From: Ciona savignyi
Lineage: Eukaryota > Chordata > Ascidiacea > Phlebobranchia > Cionidae
Assembly: GCA_000149265.1 (NCBI GenBank)
Contig: CH003035.1
Location: 208,014-272,013, forward strand
DNA length: 64,000 nucleotides
Reading direction: 5' to 3'
This document shows, piece by piece, positions 1 to 13,335 of this stretch (position 1 is the first letter of the stretch; every line of letters begins with the position of its first letter). The notes below the pieces were generated by a model. It did not search any database and was not told the origin of the DNA. It saw only the letters and a program-made list of their open reading frames with translations. Position numbers and translations under genes: made by a program.

Positions 1-17
1 ATTTAAATACAACTTAC

Positions 18-134
18 TCTATTATCCAATGCTCCTCGATAATTTCTACGTTGAACAAAATATGCCATCAAAATTAGACCATGGCCAAGTACCAAAGTTA
101 CACCAATTGTTGGTAGCGCTTCCACCCACGTCAT
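18..134 (-). CDS. Probable NDUFA1-like complex I subunit, first coding exon (partial)
   Basis: On the minus strand an ATG at 134 opens a 39-codon frame that ends at a good splice donor (GTAAGTT, reading down from position 17). The peptide begins MTWVEALPTIGV and continues as one hydrophobic segment, then a basic stretch (QRRNYR). NDUFA1, a small accessory subunit of mitochondrial NADH dehydrogenase, begins M-W-F-E-x-L-P, has a single N-terminal membrane helix and is followed by a basic region, so the match is plausible but short. The rest of the gene lies beyond the left edge. It could instead be another small single-pass membrane protein. The identification is inference from about ten residues and the topology; the exon itself is better supported than its name. 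Confidence 0.5.
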
Positions 135-2612
135 TGCAGAAAATTAAATGTCAACAATGCAATTAATGTGTAAATTCCAAAAAACAACAATTTTAGAACA
201 AAATAGGAAAATAATTAACTAAAGGCTTTAACCCGAGTTTGCCGTGTAGGATTTGGAAACTATATGACGTCATTAAATTTATTTTTTATGGTATTTTTTT
301 CTTTACAGTACCCTTCCAAATACAACACATATACCATACGTAGAGACAATAAATAAAATTGCATAATTTATCAAATGATAAACAGAATTTTAACTAGGTT
401 TGTATTTTCCGACCAAATTCACCTGCTACAACATAACTAAATATAGTTTTCAAGTTCGTATACATGGTATTTCATGCCAGGCGATAGCATCCATTGAGAC
501 AGATGTTTTTATTTATATTGCACTAAACATACGCTTGCCAGCACGATTTGGCCAATTCAAAATTAGCGAGCCAGCGCAACGGCAATTTGTTTCGTCAGAT
601 TATCTTTAGTCACGTATGTAAGCTCAATCGGTTAGCGCAACGGTGGTCTGCAGCAGACAGGCGAAGATTCTCAACCTGTGGCTAAAATAAAACCCACCAG
701 ATGGCTCGACTGTTGAGTTTCCGGTTAGCTAACGTCGCCTGAATCCAGTTTATTAGTGGGGTGAAATTGGTGGGGTAGAAACAGCAGTTGGCAAGACGGC
801 CGTGTGTCCTTGCGCAAGGCACAAACCGGAAATCGACCGAACTTCGTGGAAATAACTCAGGTAACCCAAAAGTGGGCGAAAGGTAGGACTTAACATTTGG
901 GGATATTAATGTTTTATCCTCCAAATGTCAAAGTGGGCGAAATCATACAAGTGGGACTATATAGTCGTTATATTACCTCGTGACAACCGTCGGATCACCG
1001 CAGCTATTGCGGTATATGTTCATACTTCAGACCTTTGTTTAATTTAAAATCGACGTGCTTTATCGCCTGTCGTTTCGTCATTTCTTCGTTTATTATGCAT
1101 AATTAAATATAGGTAAACAAAAAATAAAACAAATTCGTTGATTTGTACACTTCGTAATTATAATAGTTTCAATATTTGTATTCACTGGATTCGTACGGAT
1201 AGCCTTTAAATTACTTGCCCATGAACGCAACCTTGTATAGCTGCTGGTTTCAATTTCACACCCTGGCATCGAGACGATCGATCTTATGGCGTTTAAACTT
1301 TACCGGCCGGACAAAAAAACGATCTGTGTGGTTTAGTTATCGGGTTTTCAGTGTGACCGGGCAAGCTTATAAATTCTTCCACAGTCAACTATAGAGCACT
1401 AATAGCCTACGGAGGTTGGTTTTTATTTAATCACCAGTCCTATAGTATGTCATATATGCAACTACACGACACCTTACAGTAAACCCAACTTTATCTCGTA
1501 TATACTTTTTCGTTCTTAAAACACTACTGCAAACTGCAAGATTACGTTCTTATTATAAAGGTAACCTAATACACTAAATACAATGGCGATAGTGCATTTT
1601 ACCGACAAAAATTGTTTCCATTCGGCGTATTTCTAGCATAAAAACATTTCCTTATTTGGCGAAGATATGTATTTCAACAACTGAAATTTGAACACTCCAA
1701 TCAGTAAATGACAGAATATAAGAGTTGTACTTTCACACAAGAGTATCAACGTCTCCACTCTATACAATATATTATACATTACATTATGTTTTAAAAACTT
1801 GACGATGGCATGAGATAATCTGATAATTGACCGTGAAATTCCATCTATCCCAAATGTCACGGCTGAGCAGTTCTAAAGTAGATTGTTTCAGGCGTCAGGA
1901 CCAAGCTAAAACAAACATAGGTTGTCATGTGACAATATCGTTTTATAAATAACCTTACAAACACGTGCTATAGCCTCTATGGATTCTATGTCGCAACCAA
2001 ACAGAAAAGCTTTTCCTCTTGGCAGCAAAAAAACGTCCTCCTTAGGGTTTATACGTTCAGGTTAATTAGTCACATTTTAATTTTGCAGTGACGTGATTTT
2101 AACGACCGCATTTATTACCTTATTTTCTGCATCTTAATTAAAATGCCGAATGATGTATTTTTTTAACATCGTAAAAGAAGAACGAAAACTAAAACTACAT
2201 TAATGTATATCTATGAATGTACAAATTTTGCATTGTTTAAAATCAGTCAAGCGATAAACAGCTGGCAAGGAAAACATTATTCAAAAGAAAATAAGCCAAA
2301 CAAAGAAAATTGAACGCGTAAGGGATGTTCGCAACTGGAAACTTTCGAAGTAAAAGCAGAGAAGATAGAATTTAAATGTTATTTGTGTGGCCATTTTGCG
2401 CTGCTATTATTAATGAAAGACGATTTTATTGAATGGGTATTGGTTAGCTATCTTTACACTGTTCTACAGAGATAAGGTTGCTAAGCATAATAAAGCATTG
2501 ATTTGTCTTTAAGCAAGTTTATTTAAAGGCTGCTTTATTTGTGTAGCATCTATACTTCTTGTTAATAAAAGTTACTTTTATTACAGTTTCTGGGGAGGCT
2601 AATTTTAGGAAA
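135..2612. other. Intergenic region between divergent genes, with SINE fragments
   Basis: No gene is recognised. Bases 625-680 carry a tRNA-like box A (CGGTTAGCGC). Bases 805-830 match the conserved SINE phrase for 'gtgtccttg-caaggcac'. Bases 979-1030 match, in the opposite orientation, the SINE phrase around 'agctattgcggt'. These are decayed pieces of the tRNA-derived SINE seen intact elsewhere in the window. The two flanking genes are transcribed away from each other, so their promoters should lie here, but no clear core promoter motif could be assigned. Confidence 0.4.
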
Positions 2613-5600
2613 ATGTTTCCTATAATTCCTTTTAAATATTTACTGCAAGAGCAGTATCTGTCTAGTTTATCGATCAACCAAAGCAATGCAACCAATACCA
2701 CTTGCCTTAAGCCCGATCCAATTTTCTGGGTGTTTGAAGTTTTCAATGAATGCATCTATAATTTAAAAGAAGAAATTGGTTTCATAATTGGTCTTGTTTC
2801 TATTCTGTGCTGGATTTGTGCTTCACTTCCGTAAGTATACGAACTCCTACAAAAAATTTAGGGAAACTGCACACTAAAATGAAGATAAAGACATGAGAGT
2901 CAGTTTTAAACCTCGGGTTGGAGTTAGGGTTAGTTCTGGGGTTAAGATTAGTGTTTAGGACAGGGTTTAAATTCGTTTTCCTAACTTTACTGTGCTGTTT
3001 CCCTCCTTCCCGCTTTCCCTCCTTTTAGTGTTGCCCAATTTAGTCTTGTTTCAAATATGTTTTAAAAAATAAAATACTAACAATAAAACTACATTCTGAT
3101 CAATTATTGGTTTCGTATTTATAAATTTCACACAACAAATTCAATTTTTAGTCAATTGTATGAAAATTTCAAGAGAGGGAAGGTGGATGAGGCTTTATCT
3201 TTCTGGTTTCTTTTGCTATGGCTTTTTGGGGACTGCAGCAACATGGTAAGTCTATCATTTTTAATTGATTATCCAGTTTTTAGCTTTGGTTGTGATGTTG
3301 ATTTATTTCCCTTTTATTGGTTCTGATAACACCAAATTTTAAATAGTTAAACTGGTTGATGGAAAAAGTAAAAAAATAATATAGTCAATGGAAAGGTTAA
3401 AAAAGTATCATAACTGTGTTTACCAAAAGCAACACATTGTTTTTGTATAGCTAAATGATATATAGGCACATTTTTTTACCAGAAAACCAATGACACATCC
3501 ATCCTTATTTTGATTTGTTTTCCTTGCAGATTGGGTGTGTTCTAACCAACCAATTTCCAATACAACTTTACACTGCAATTTACTATGTTGGAATGGACCT
3601 AGTTATGATTTTCCAGTTTAGCTATTATTACATAAAACATCGCAGGATGCAAGCCAGTGAGTTTTTGTTGTTGCATATATTTCCTGTACATCATGTCTTA
3701 TAGGGTAAACAGTAGCGGCGATTTAAGAACATTAATAACACAACAATTGCAGATCAGAGAGGAATTATACATGATGTGATGTCATCGCCTTTTAACCAAA
3801 ATCGGCGCGTTTTGTGTTGCTTGTGTTTGGCAGTTTTTATTCCATTTAGTTTCTGGAACAACAACCCACAAAATGTTTATATAAGTGAACATAGATTGGG
3901 TAGAACACTGCTGGCTGTTAAAAAAGACCCTGCTTTTATTTCTTGGGTAAGTCTTGCAGCCATGTTATATCATCTCGTAAAAGTGCTTGGCTAGTACTTT
4001 TATTATATGCCCTTTAACCCTTTATCTTTAAATAGAAAGTAAGCACTTATTGATCCTTAACTTATTAACAATAAACATGTAATTCACTTACTATATATAC
4101 AGCATGCACTAAAGATAAGCCATTGCATATATTTAACTCACTATTTAGGGTAAATATAATCATTAAGTTACTCACTTATGATTAAAAATGCTTATAAAAT
4201 TATGTGTTTTCAAACAAAACAACCTTGTCTGTTTTTTTTACAAAATGACACATTATTGTTTTTGAGATGAAGTCCATTTTTATTCAAAATTATAAAGCTT
4301 TATTCAGAAATGCTGTCTTTTTAATAAATAATGTAATTTGTTTATTTGTGTTTGCAGTCGGTGAAAACAATAACAGGATATGCGATTGGCTGTATTTCTT
4401 CTGTGTTTTATCTTGGATCCAGACTGCCTCAGATATTAAAAAATGTAAGTGTTGTATCATTAAGTATAGGTTTCTAGACTTCCTACTTATCAAGCAATCA
4501 CCTTCAAAAGCATGACTGAAGGAAATTAAATCAGTGGAAGGCGTTAGTTAATCTGTATGTTACGTAATGATGTGTATTGTAATCTAACATGATGTGTCAC
4601 TGGTGTCGATGTGATGTCATGTAATGATGTTTTTTAATTAGTCAAAAGGTCATACATAAAATGTTTTTGCTTTCTTAAAAGCGGTAAACAGTAATGTCTT
4701 TTAAAAACCCCTTAGTATTTTATTACACAAGCATAGTAATAAGTTACACCTAAGACATTGATGTCATTTAATGCTGCTACACTTTTACATTTCATAAATT
4801 TAAAACTCCTGTTATATTGGGGGTATTAAGTCAAATAAAGGAATAATTCTACCCAAAATTCCACTTTATTATTACATTACAATGACATAAAGAGTTTTCG
4901 TAAAACATTTAACATACATCTCCGGTCCCTTCAACATCTACTTGAACAGGTTATCAAATCATATTAAAGCTTTAATCATTGTTAGACAACATGATTTAGC
5001 TTGGCAAAAACTATGACAGTTTAACAAGGGTAATGAGCCTGGGGAATTTTACTGGAGTGGTTTAAAAGCAATATCCGAATTTTTCAGAAAAAAAATTTTT
5101 TACACCATACCACTTAAAATTGACCTGTTTAAACAAAAGAAAATACTTTTACAAGTTGAAATAATCGTTTATTATTTTAGCACCAATATCGTCAAATAGA
5201 CGATAATTGTAAACTGAAGAAGATGATATACTTAAATTAAAAGTAACAATTAAAGAGTATTTGGACACAACAGAGCAGTAAAATTACCCAGTTTTTTTCC
5301 TAAAAACTCCCGTCCACTATAAATTGAATGTGGGCACATGTATGATTATGAAATATCTGAACCGCCTTAACCAACATGAGTCAAGTCAAAAGCGAATTTT
5401 AAGATGAACAAAGTAATGTAAGATCTCCATGCTTATCTTTAAACAATTTCTGGGAATCCCCAAAAATGAAACTTCATTTAAATTTGTTATCCATCTACTT
5501 AAAACCCACAAAAATATAGTTTAACGGTTAAACTTTAACCGAATTGAAACTCATTAGGTTACCTAATGTAAATGATATGTGCAGCGGTCAATGTGGCATC

Positions 5601-8600
5601 TATTACAGGAAAATTCTCGAAAGACCTGAGAATTAAATATAGAATGTCTGCTTTTTTTTATTTGTAGCCAATACTTTTGTTGAAAGATATTTCGGGAGTG
5701 TAGACAGAAAGGAGCCAGACAATCTGGTTGAAAAATTTAAGAATGTTAGCTGCCCAAAATAGCACAAAAAATACTGCACGGCACTACAAAATTCCACATG
5801 GTCATAAAAATTAAAAATAGCCGATAAGCATAGTTTTTCAAACCACGTTTAGACAGGAAAGATGTAAAATTGAAATGTTACTAGGTGTGGATATGTATGA
5901 AGCTGACAGTGACAAGCATGTACCTTTTTACTTGAACACGTAAAACAAATTTAGTTTGGTAGCCTACCTCTAAGACTGATCTGTTTCTGCTTTTAAAAAA
6001 ACAATGTACGCTGTATAAAATACATTGTATAAAAATACTAATTGTGGTTATAGGTCCTGCTTGAATAAACATATAGGGCACAGTAAAATTGTGATTTACA
6101 AACAGTGATGGTTGACACTCTAGTACAGTAGAATTTGATACATTTTGATTTCATTTTTGTGGCATGTACGGTCAACAGTTCATTAGGTAGAACGCGTTAT
6201 CGAATCAGGTTGAAATTTTTAGCTAATATTTCCGGAATAGAAAGGATTTTTTTAACTCTTTCCGTCCCAACTCGCCATATATGTCGAGTTGGTGGGAAAA
6301 CATGGTATCCCGCCTGTACATAAATGGATGCAAATCTAAAAAACGATTTCTCCGCAATGCGTAATGGTAGAGACCTCAGCTATGGCTCATTCGATCAAGG
6401 AAACCCTATATTTTATTCTCTGTAATTTTCGTGGAGAAATATTAAAAATGCGAGGAGTGATAGCCTTTCTTTTTCAAGGCTTCGCCTCTTATTTCTATCG
6501 ATTTTACACGAATTTACAAGTGACTAACTCAGCCAAATAGGAGTCGCGTTAACTTGCGGAGAAGCTCTTTTTGTCAAGCAAGTCTATCTTTACATTCTCT
6601 GTGAATTTCGTGCCGTTGAGAAAAAAAGGAGAGCGTTGGTGACGTTTTCGCAGCAGGCGTTTATGCTTCGTGTTCACCAAAGCATGAATCCAGCTGGGCC
6701 TGCTGAGCGCACGATAAAGAAAAAGGCGGCGAGACTAGCTAGTTCGGTGTGCCCTGCTTTGAAGAATATTGGATATAGTATTTGTGTTTGTTTGCTTTTG
6801 TATGCCCTTTTTACACTTCCTTCACTGTTCTTATTTATACTTTTTACTATTTTAGTTCTACAAAACTAAAAACTTCAATGCGTTTTGGTTCAATTTTTCA
6901 TAATATAGTTAGAATAAAGGAAAATTTCAATTAGGAATAGTAAAAAAACTACTGAAGATACAAATACAGTTCAAATTTTCCTGAGTACAAAAACTATTAG
7001 ACAATCTACATTCCAATTTTCATATCATTTGGGCATACCAATAATTAGTGAGTATTTCGTTTGTCAGTGCACCTCAAAATTTTCAAAGTCGAGCAGAATT
7101 TTCTTTACATAAAAAGTGGTGTTCACTAAAGTTTACATAATATATTCTTTATTGGAGGTAGATTCTAGGTGTGCGGTTTGTTTAAAAGAGGGATAAATTA
7201 TCTTTCCAACCATACTAAATATTAAATCATAGCATATATTTGAGAAAAACTGTGCTAATTTGAAAATGACCAAAAATTGTAAAAAACACTGCGGGACAGC
7301 ATGTTTAAATTAATGCATTTGGCCGGGAGTGAAAGAGTTAATTTTTACTTCCTTTAGAGAATTACAACAACAAAAATTAAATAAAAATCGAACTAGAATT
7401 TAAATTACCCAGTGTACCCCGGGCAATTTCCTAAAATAGAATAGACTAACCAAGCATAAATACAATCTTATTATGCATATAAAAAAGAACCCTTCAAACC
7501 GCTCCACGGAAAATTCGTTATAATATTCAATTTATTACTTGAATACTTTATTCATAAAACATAGATGGTACGTTTGGATTGGTAACTCATAAACCCATTA
7601 GTTTCTGCTTGCAGAAACAATGTTATACACTTTGTAGAAAACTATACCAAGGTTAATGAGGTAGAAAGGGAACCCAATCGTTTCTGCACCCAGAAAAATA
7701 TAGCATACACTCCGACTTAACAGGGATTTAAAATAAGTGGTGGTTCAAACGTGGTTAACAGACTTTAGTTAATACTGTGGGTTTGTATGGCATCCCTTGG
7801 TAAATTTGTATATTGCTAACAGTTTTGTTCTATTTAGATTGAAAGAGGCCGCACAGAGGGAGTCTCTTGGTTGATGTTTATGCTCGCAGTGGCTGGGAAT
7901 AGCATGTATGGATCATCTGTAAGTAATTAACTGTTCATTTTTTGTTTCTTGTTAACGTGTTGCTTTCTGTGTCATTAAAAATCCTCTGTACAATTCCATA
8001 ATATAAAAAAATATTTTTAATTTCTCTATGCATTTGACTATATGCTGTCTATTCAAGCTTCTTGTAAAAGTAGCCGTGTTACCTTTGGCAGTAACAATAA
8101 TTAACTGCATAGAGAAATCTGTGAGCTCACTTCAAAAAAACTTGATATTTTCTAGGAAGTATACCTTTTTTAATATAATCTATACATTTTGTCTCAATCT
8201 AGTTAAATCTAGGATCCCGTAAAAGTGTGCTGATAGGATAGGATAATCATATTTATCCCCATAAATGGAAAAACCAATGTGCTTAACACACATGCAATCG
8301 TCAGATCACCTTACGCCCACCATCTGGTTACCCGAGCTATTGCATTGCAGTGTGTTGTGTATGATTTACATGTTTCTTTAATTAAGTTGCACCCATTAAT
8401 CCGCTGGGTTCAGGCAATGTCTGTTAAGTGCCTTGCCCAAGGACACAACCAACAAGTTAGCGACCAGTTTCATACCTGCAACCTATCGTTTGAAAGGTGA
8501 CATACTAACCCATTAGACTAATCTGTCGAATGTTGTTACAGATACTACTTCAAGATCCTGATCCTGGGCACACTTGGGCTGAATTCCTCCTATTTCATCT

Positions 8601-9214
8601 ACCATGGCTTATCGGATCATTGGGGACACTGACACTTGATTTTATTGTATCCTTTTGTGGTGTGTACTTTATTCGTGCTTATGCACGCTGGTTAGATTTT
8701 AATCGTTATAAAACAATCATCAGAATACCACATATACACAGTTTTTCGAAGAGCCGTTTCCATGTGCGGTTTATTGGTAAGATCGAATCACAGCTAATTT
8801 ACTACACTTTTTCGTATGCTTTATTATTGTTAAAACCATATTCACAAACTGCGCTAATGCAGCATAAACAGGGCCGGTTTTAGATTTGACCGATTAGGTC
8901 AAATTGGGCCTCGTACCTTAAAGGGGCCCCGCGCTAGCGGGGCATGTGTCGTATTTTGGTATGTATTTTATGATATATAAACACCCATAAATTTTGCTAT
9001 GAAGAGTAGGGGCCCCGCCATCACATTTCTAATTGGGCCCCGCGGTTCTTAGCACCGGGCCTGAGCATAAAGTTTTACTTCCTTAACCAAATTGCTCCAG
9101 GTTTTAACTCAAATCATTTATTACAACGACCTGTTGTGCAAGAGAAAGAGGCAACCGGTAGGTTTGCTGGAGGAAGAACAGAACGACGAAGATGACAATC
9201 CAATTCTTGTTTGA
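2613..9214 (+). CDS. SLC66A1: SLC66A1/PQLC2-like lysosomal PQ-loop cationic amino-acid transporter
   Basis: Eight exons join with consistent phases: 2613-2830, 3152-3245, 3530-3656, 3753-3946, 4358-4444, 7838-7918, 8542-8646 and 9101-9214, giving about 339 residues (human PQLC2 is 291). Two PQ-loop motifs are visible: ASLPQLYENFKRGK near residue 73, created across the first splice, and SRLPQILKN near residue 235. Each lies in a three-helix bundle, the expected seven-helix fold of this exporter of lysine and arginine from lysosomes. The first loop continues LSFWFLLLWLFGD, typical of the family. The C-terminal tail (residues roughly 315-339) is acidic and contains LL and IL pairs (GLLEEE, NPIL), resembling the dileucine lysosome-sorting signal known in this family. 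Potential N-glycosylation sites (NQS, NAT, NTT) lie in the N-terminal region. The middle section between the bundles is longer than in mammals. The start is the first in-frame ATG after which the N-terminus fits; an upstream ATG at 2559 is also in frame. Confidence 0.9.
5960..6222 (+). repeat. Dispersed repeat family R4, copy 1 (SLC66A1 intron 5)
   Basis: This stretch shares 'gtttctgc', a following A-rich segment, 'gtataaaatacat', 'gtggttgacactctag' and 'agaacgcgttatc' with the copies near 7570, 27812 and 36010. The middle contains imperfect inverted halves (TTTCTGC and GCAGAAAC) in the other copies. No coding potential was seen. Boundaries are approximate. Confidence 0.45.
6252..7341. mobile_element. 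piggyBac-like TTAA element (non-autonomous), in SLC66A1 intron 5
   Basis: The segment starts with TTAACTCTTTCCGTCCC (6252) and ends with GGGAGTGAAAGAGTTAA (to 7341). The ends are inverted: 11 of the first 13 bases inside the TTAA agree between the two termini. A TTAA at both ends is the target-site duplication of the piggyBac superfamily. At about 1.09 kb it is too short for a transposase. The only long frame inside (6636-6869) encodes a basic stretch and hydrophobic tail with no piggyBac DDE features. It is therefore probably a non-autonomous derivative or a decayed copy. The superfamily is inferred from TTAA and terminal repeats only. Confidence 0.6.
7570..7768 (+). repeat. Dispersed repeat family R4, copy 2
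   Basis: The hairpin-like 'tttctgcttgcagaaac' near 7600 recurs as 'tttctgcacccagaaa' about 85 bases later, each preceded by a 'ggtaac..-acccat/caatc' phrase. The copy ends in 'agtggtggttcaaacgtggtt', matching the end of the copy at 36010-36332. It lies in SLC66A1 intron 5, just upstream of exon 6. Confidence 0.45.
8233..8525 (-). mobile_element. tRNA-derived SINE, nearly full length (SLC66A1 intron 6)
   Basis: Reading the minus strand, a tRNA-like head with box A/B sequence is followed by 'gtgtccttgggcaaggcac', 'cattgcctgaacccagcgg', 'attaatgggt', a conserved body, and a terminal run of TATCC units (GGATA on the plus strand). The insertion sits directly in front of the exon 7 acceptor. Confidence 0.75.
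8869..9063. mobile_element. hAT-like MITE with exact 8-bp target duplication (SLC66A1 intron 7)
   Basis: The element begins CAGGGCCGGTTTTAG and ends in the reverse complement of CAGGCCCGGTGCTAAG. It is flanked on both sides by the identical octamer AGCATAAA (8861-8868 and 9064-9071). An 8-bp duplication with CAGGG-type termini is characteristic of hAT elements. The interior has GC-rich self-complementary pieces (ggggccccgcgctagcgggg). At 195 bp it is an internally shortened relative of the 428-bp copy at 35288. The perfect duplication suggests recent insertion. Confidence 0.85.
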
Positions 9215-10310
<1,096 letters not shown>

Positions 10311-10315
10311 GCTCA

Positions 10316-10428
10316 GAGAGTTTAAGACGCTAATGAACAACCCTTGTATTCATCACAAGCTATGGCTATTTGCGCGAAACGCCCAGTTATTTGCAGCTTC
10401 TTGGTCAAGAATAGAATTATTTTAAGGT
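10316..10428 (+). other. Possible non-coding 5' exon ending at a strong splice donor
   Basis: The sequence runs into a near-perfect donor, AAG|GTAAGTATAG, at 10429. No coding exon is seen here, and the first acceptor before the phosphodiesterase start (TATAATTTCCAG at 14221-14232) lies downstream on the same strand, so the two could define a 5' untranslated exon and a 3.8-kb intron. This is inference from splice signals only; tunicate mRNAs may instead receive a trans-spliced leader at the 14232 acceptor. Confidence 0.25.
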
Positions 10429-11029
10429 AAGTATAGTATCCTATTCAACACGCTTTGTTAATACGGATTACCAAGATCATGAATAACCGCGGTAGTCCTG
10501 ACGATTGCAGTTTTAGGGCGATGTTCGTTTTTGCATAACCGTGTTTAACATAATTTTGTAACCTGCATTAAATTGGCTATATTTTGTAGCCTATTTCAAA
10601 AAAAAATCCAAACAGTAATATATATTGTGTTGTGACAAGTTGCACAATGACCTCGGTTGAAAAACAAACTCTTGATCTGAGCTTCACGCTCTGATCATTA
10701 AGCTATTTCCTTTAACATTTCAAAAATACAATAGCTTTTAGACTGCACAAATAGTTTGTTAAGAAGCAAAATTGTCTTTTCTTTTTTACATAAATTATGA
10801 CGCATTACATATCATTAAAATGTGAAGTAATAGTTTGGCTTAAATTTAAAAGAAAATTATGTAAGATACAGTTGGGTTTGAAATTAATAGCTAAAAGTGT
10901 TTCCTCATATTCCTTGATGAAAAAGTAGTAAAAAGTTCTCATACCATGCCCATCTCCACATTTTTGCAATGACAATGACATAAGTAAATTCTAATTATAA
11001 TAAGTGCCAGATGGGCGCCTTTAGGAATA

Positions 11030-13335
11030 TTGCGTACTTACAAAAATCTTATTGATTTTACACTAAATAGCGCTCGTCCGAACCACTGCGTCTTATTCCA
11101 GATAGTGAACCCGAATAGTATTTTCATCAGTGGCTCGAGATTCTTTCGTAACATGGATGTGTTCCCACAAGCAAAATCCGTCTTAGATAGTTACGCCGAA
11201 AGGACGCAGACTGTTACAGTGGAATTACCAAGTAGACTGTATATGGATAAGATTGAAGCAGCATTACAAAGTGGTCTATATGATAGGCTTTATTAAACAT
11301 ACATCACAATTTACAGAACCGAGATGGCTTTTACTCTGATGCAACTGTCTGTCATTGATAAGTAAGTCGTGTATCAGAGGAAACAATATAATATATTCGG
11401 CCTTATTATAGGTTCCTAGTATTGCGTGGTGGGCGTTGCTTAACTCATAGCCACCCCTTGGGAAAAGTAGCCTTCTCTCTTCTAATTTGCTGGTGATTCG
11501 CACTGAGTCTGGATTTAGCTTGCACAGAAAAAGTCAGGTTAATGGAGTTAGAGTGGTCAGAATTGTGTATATACTGAGTTATCGTGGATTGTTCAATACA
11601 TTTATAGGATTTCACCACCGGCAGAGTCTGACAAACAAATTTATATGAAGGTGAATGTGATTCGATTTATAAATAGAAAACTAATGAAATTTATAAACTG
11701 GACTGGGTGTATCATGGAACTGTGGTATACTAATTATGATCAGTGTATTTTAAGTAAGTGACTATTTAATTAATCTATACAATATCTAGACAAGTAGAAA
11801 GTATACTCTGAGTGCAGAAGAACCCTAATCTAACGAATGTATAAAAAATCGATTCTCTAATGGTGGGCATTATCCATTGACTAATGGTAGACTGTATCTT
11901 ATCCAGACGCTCCGGAACGATATTATTGATGTGCAACAAGAGGGTAGTTTTGTTGGTGATTAATTTGACTGCACAGTATTAGATGCACGGACAAATGGTT
12001 ATTGGTCATGACCACTTGACCGTTTATATATTAAGTGTACACTAAAATTATTTTTTAAAGTTTACAGACAAGATACAGAAATGTGTATAAATTATCAACC
12101 CAAGTATAATTGCATAAGAACTGCCGAAAAGTCAGACTCACTTCATTGCTTTTTATATCGATTGACGCAGCCGCGGCATTCACTCCCACAGTTTCTTCTC
12201 ATCGGTCTTTTTACCGACACCCAGATTTGAAACATTACATAAGGAATTTAAGCATAACTATTTTTGCCTGGCTGGCGGTAAAAACACGAAGAAGTGTTTA
12301 AAACGAAGTGCAAAATTACTTGAACACAATGTAAACTCACATTCCTTAAGTACAAGATTTATCTTCGTTTATTCCATCATTTCATGCCGCATTAACTTTC
12401 AAGAATTTTAGTCGCAGTATGTGAGAGAATAATGTTTTTTCGATCAGTTTTTCTAGAGTGTGTTACATAAATTTAGAGAATAACTTAATGTCCTGCTGTT
12501 GAGGGCTGTATTTCGTCGCTCTGACGCAAATTGACGCAATTTATACGTGGTGTGAGAAAAGTCTATTTGACAAGTGACGTCGGACCAAATTACAGCGAGC
12601 AAGCCAAGATAATTTAAATAGCTTGGCTAAACTATTTGTAGCAGAGTAGTCAGTAAAAGTGGTGTAAGGCAACCTGTTGACGTATTATTGAATAAAATTT
12701 CTTAACCGAGTACCTCTTTGCAGAGGTGCTTTTGCACCACACATTAACCTAATTTTTTGACAGATTATCACTTGAATATTGCAGTCGGTTTCATAGGAAC
12801 AATTGGCGCTGGGGCCAGGGGATACTTCAGTTTATTTCAATGACTGATGCCAACGTTGGTTAATGTGATAATCGTCAATGCATATTACGGGGACGAATAT
12901 ACTCCATGTAGATTGTACATGAAGTTGGACGAAGCCGGCATTAATTTTTAAGAAGCAACAGAGATTTTAATATTTAATTCACCATGGGCGAAGAGAGCAA
13001 AAGGTTTGTGTAGAATTATTAAAATGTTCACCTCCTTACGGCCCTGATTATATGGAAGCAATAAAAAATCCCTTTTTACTTCTTAATCCATTAACAAAAG
13101 CTAAAAAAAATGGTAATGCAGCATTTGCAGATTTTTGCAGATTTGCCTGAATTCCAGATTATCATTAGGTCCTGGCATCGCTGTCTGTCATTACAGAGCC
13201 ATTTCCACGGCCGTATCGTGTGAACAATCAATAATTGATGACCTTAATGTAGCTAGGATCCAACTTTGCTCTAATATATGTGCGGGGCTTAATACTTGGT
13301 TTATTCATTGGGCATCGACATGGTTGCAGTGATTT
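11030..13335 (+). pseudogene. Unidentified coding-like fragments, probably a decayed gene or element
   Basis: Several short plus-strand frames here look like protein rather than random translation but do not join. An 88-codon frame (11030-11296) has a plausible internal acceptor near 11102 and includes the phrase TVTVELPSRLYMDKIEAAL. A shifted frame continues coding-like just after its stop. Near 11612-11760 there is a frame with VNVIRFINRKLMKFIN. Near 12780-12840 a glycine-rich hydrophobic fragment occurs, then a frame with NAYYGDEYTPCRLYMKLDEAG (12860-12950). Near 13140-13332 there is one more. I do not recognise the family. The stops and shifts suggest a relic of a host gene, transposon or integrated viral-type element, but no identity can be given. 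Confidence 0.3.

Noticed and set aside
6636-6869. 77-codon frame with a hydrophobic tail inside the piggyBac-like element
   Set aside because: It shows no transposase features and may be a chance frame; kept only as a remark under the element.
8530-8883. 117-codon frame covering SLC66A1 exon 7 and beyond
   Set aside because: The real coding part stops at 8646; the remainder reads into intron 7 and the MITE, and the PQ-loop protein continues at 9101.
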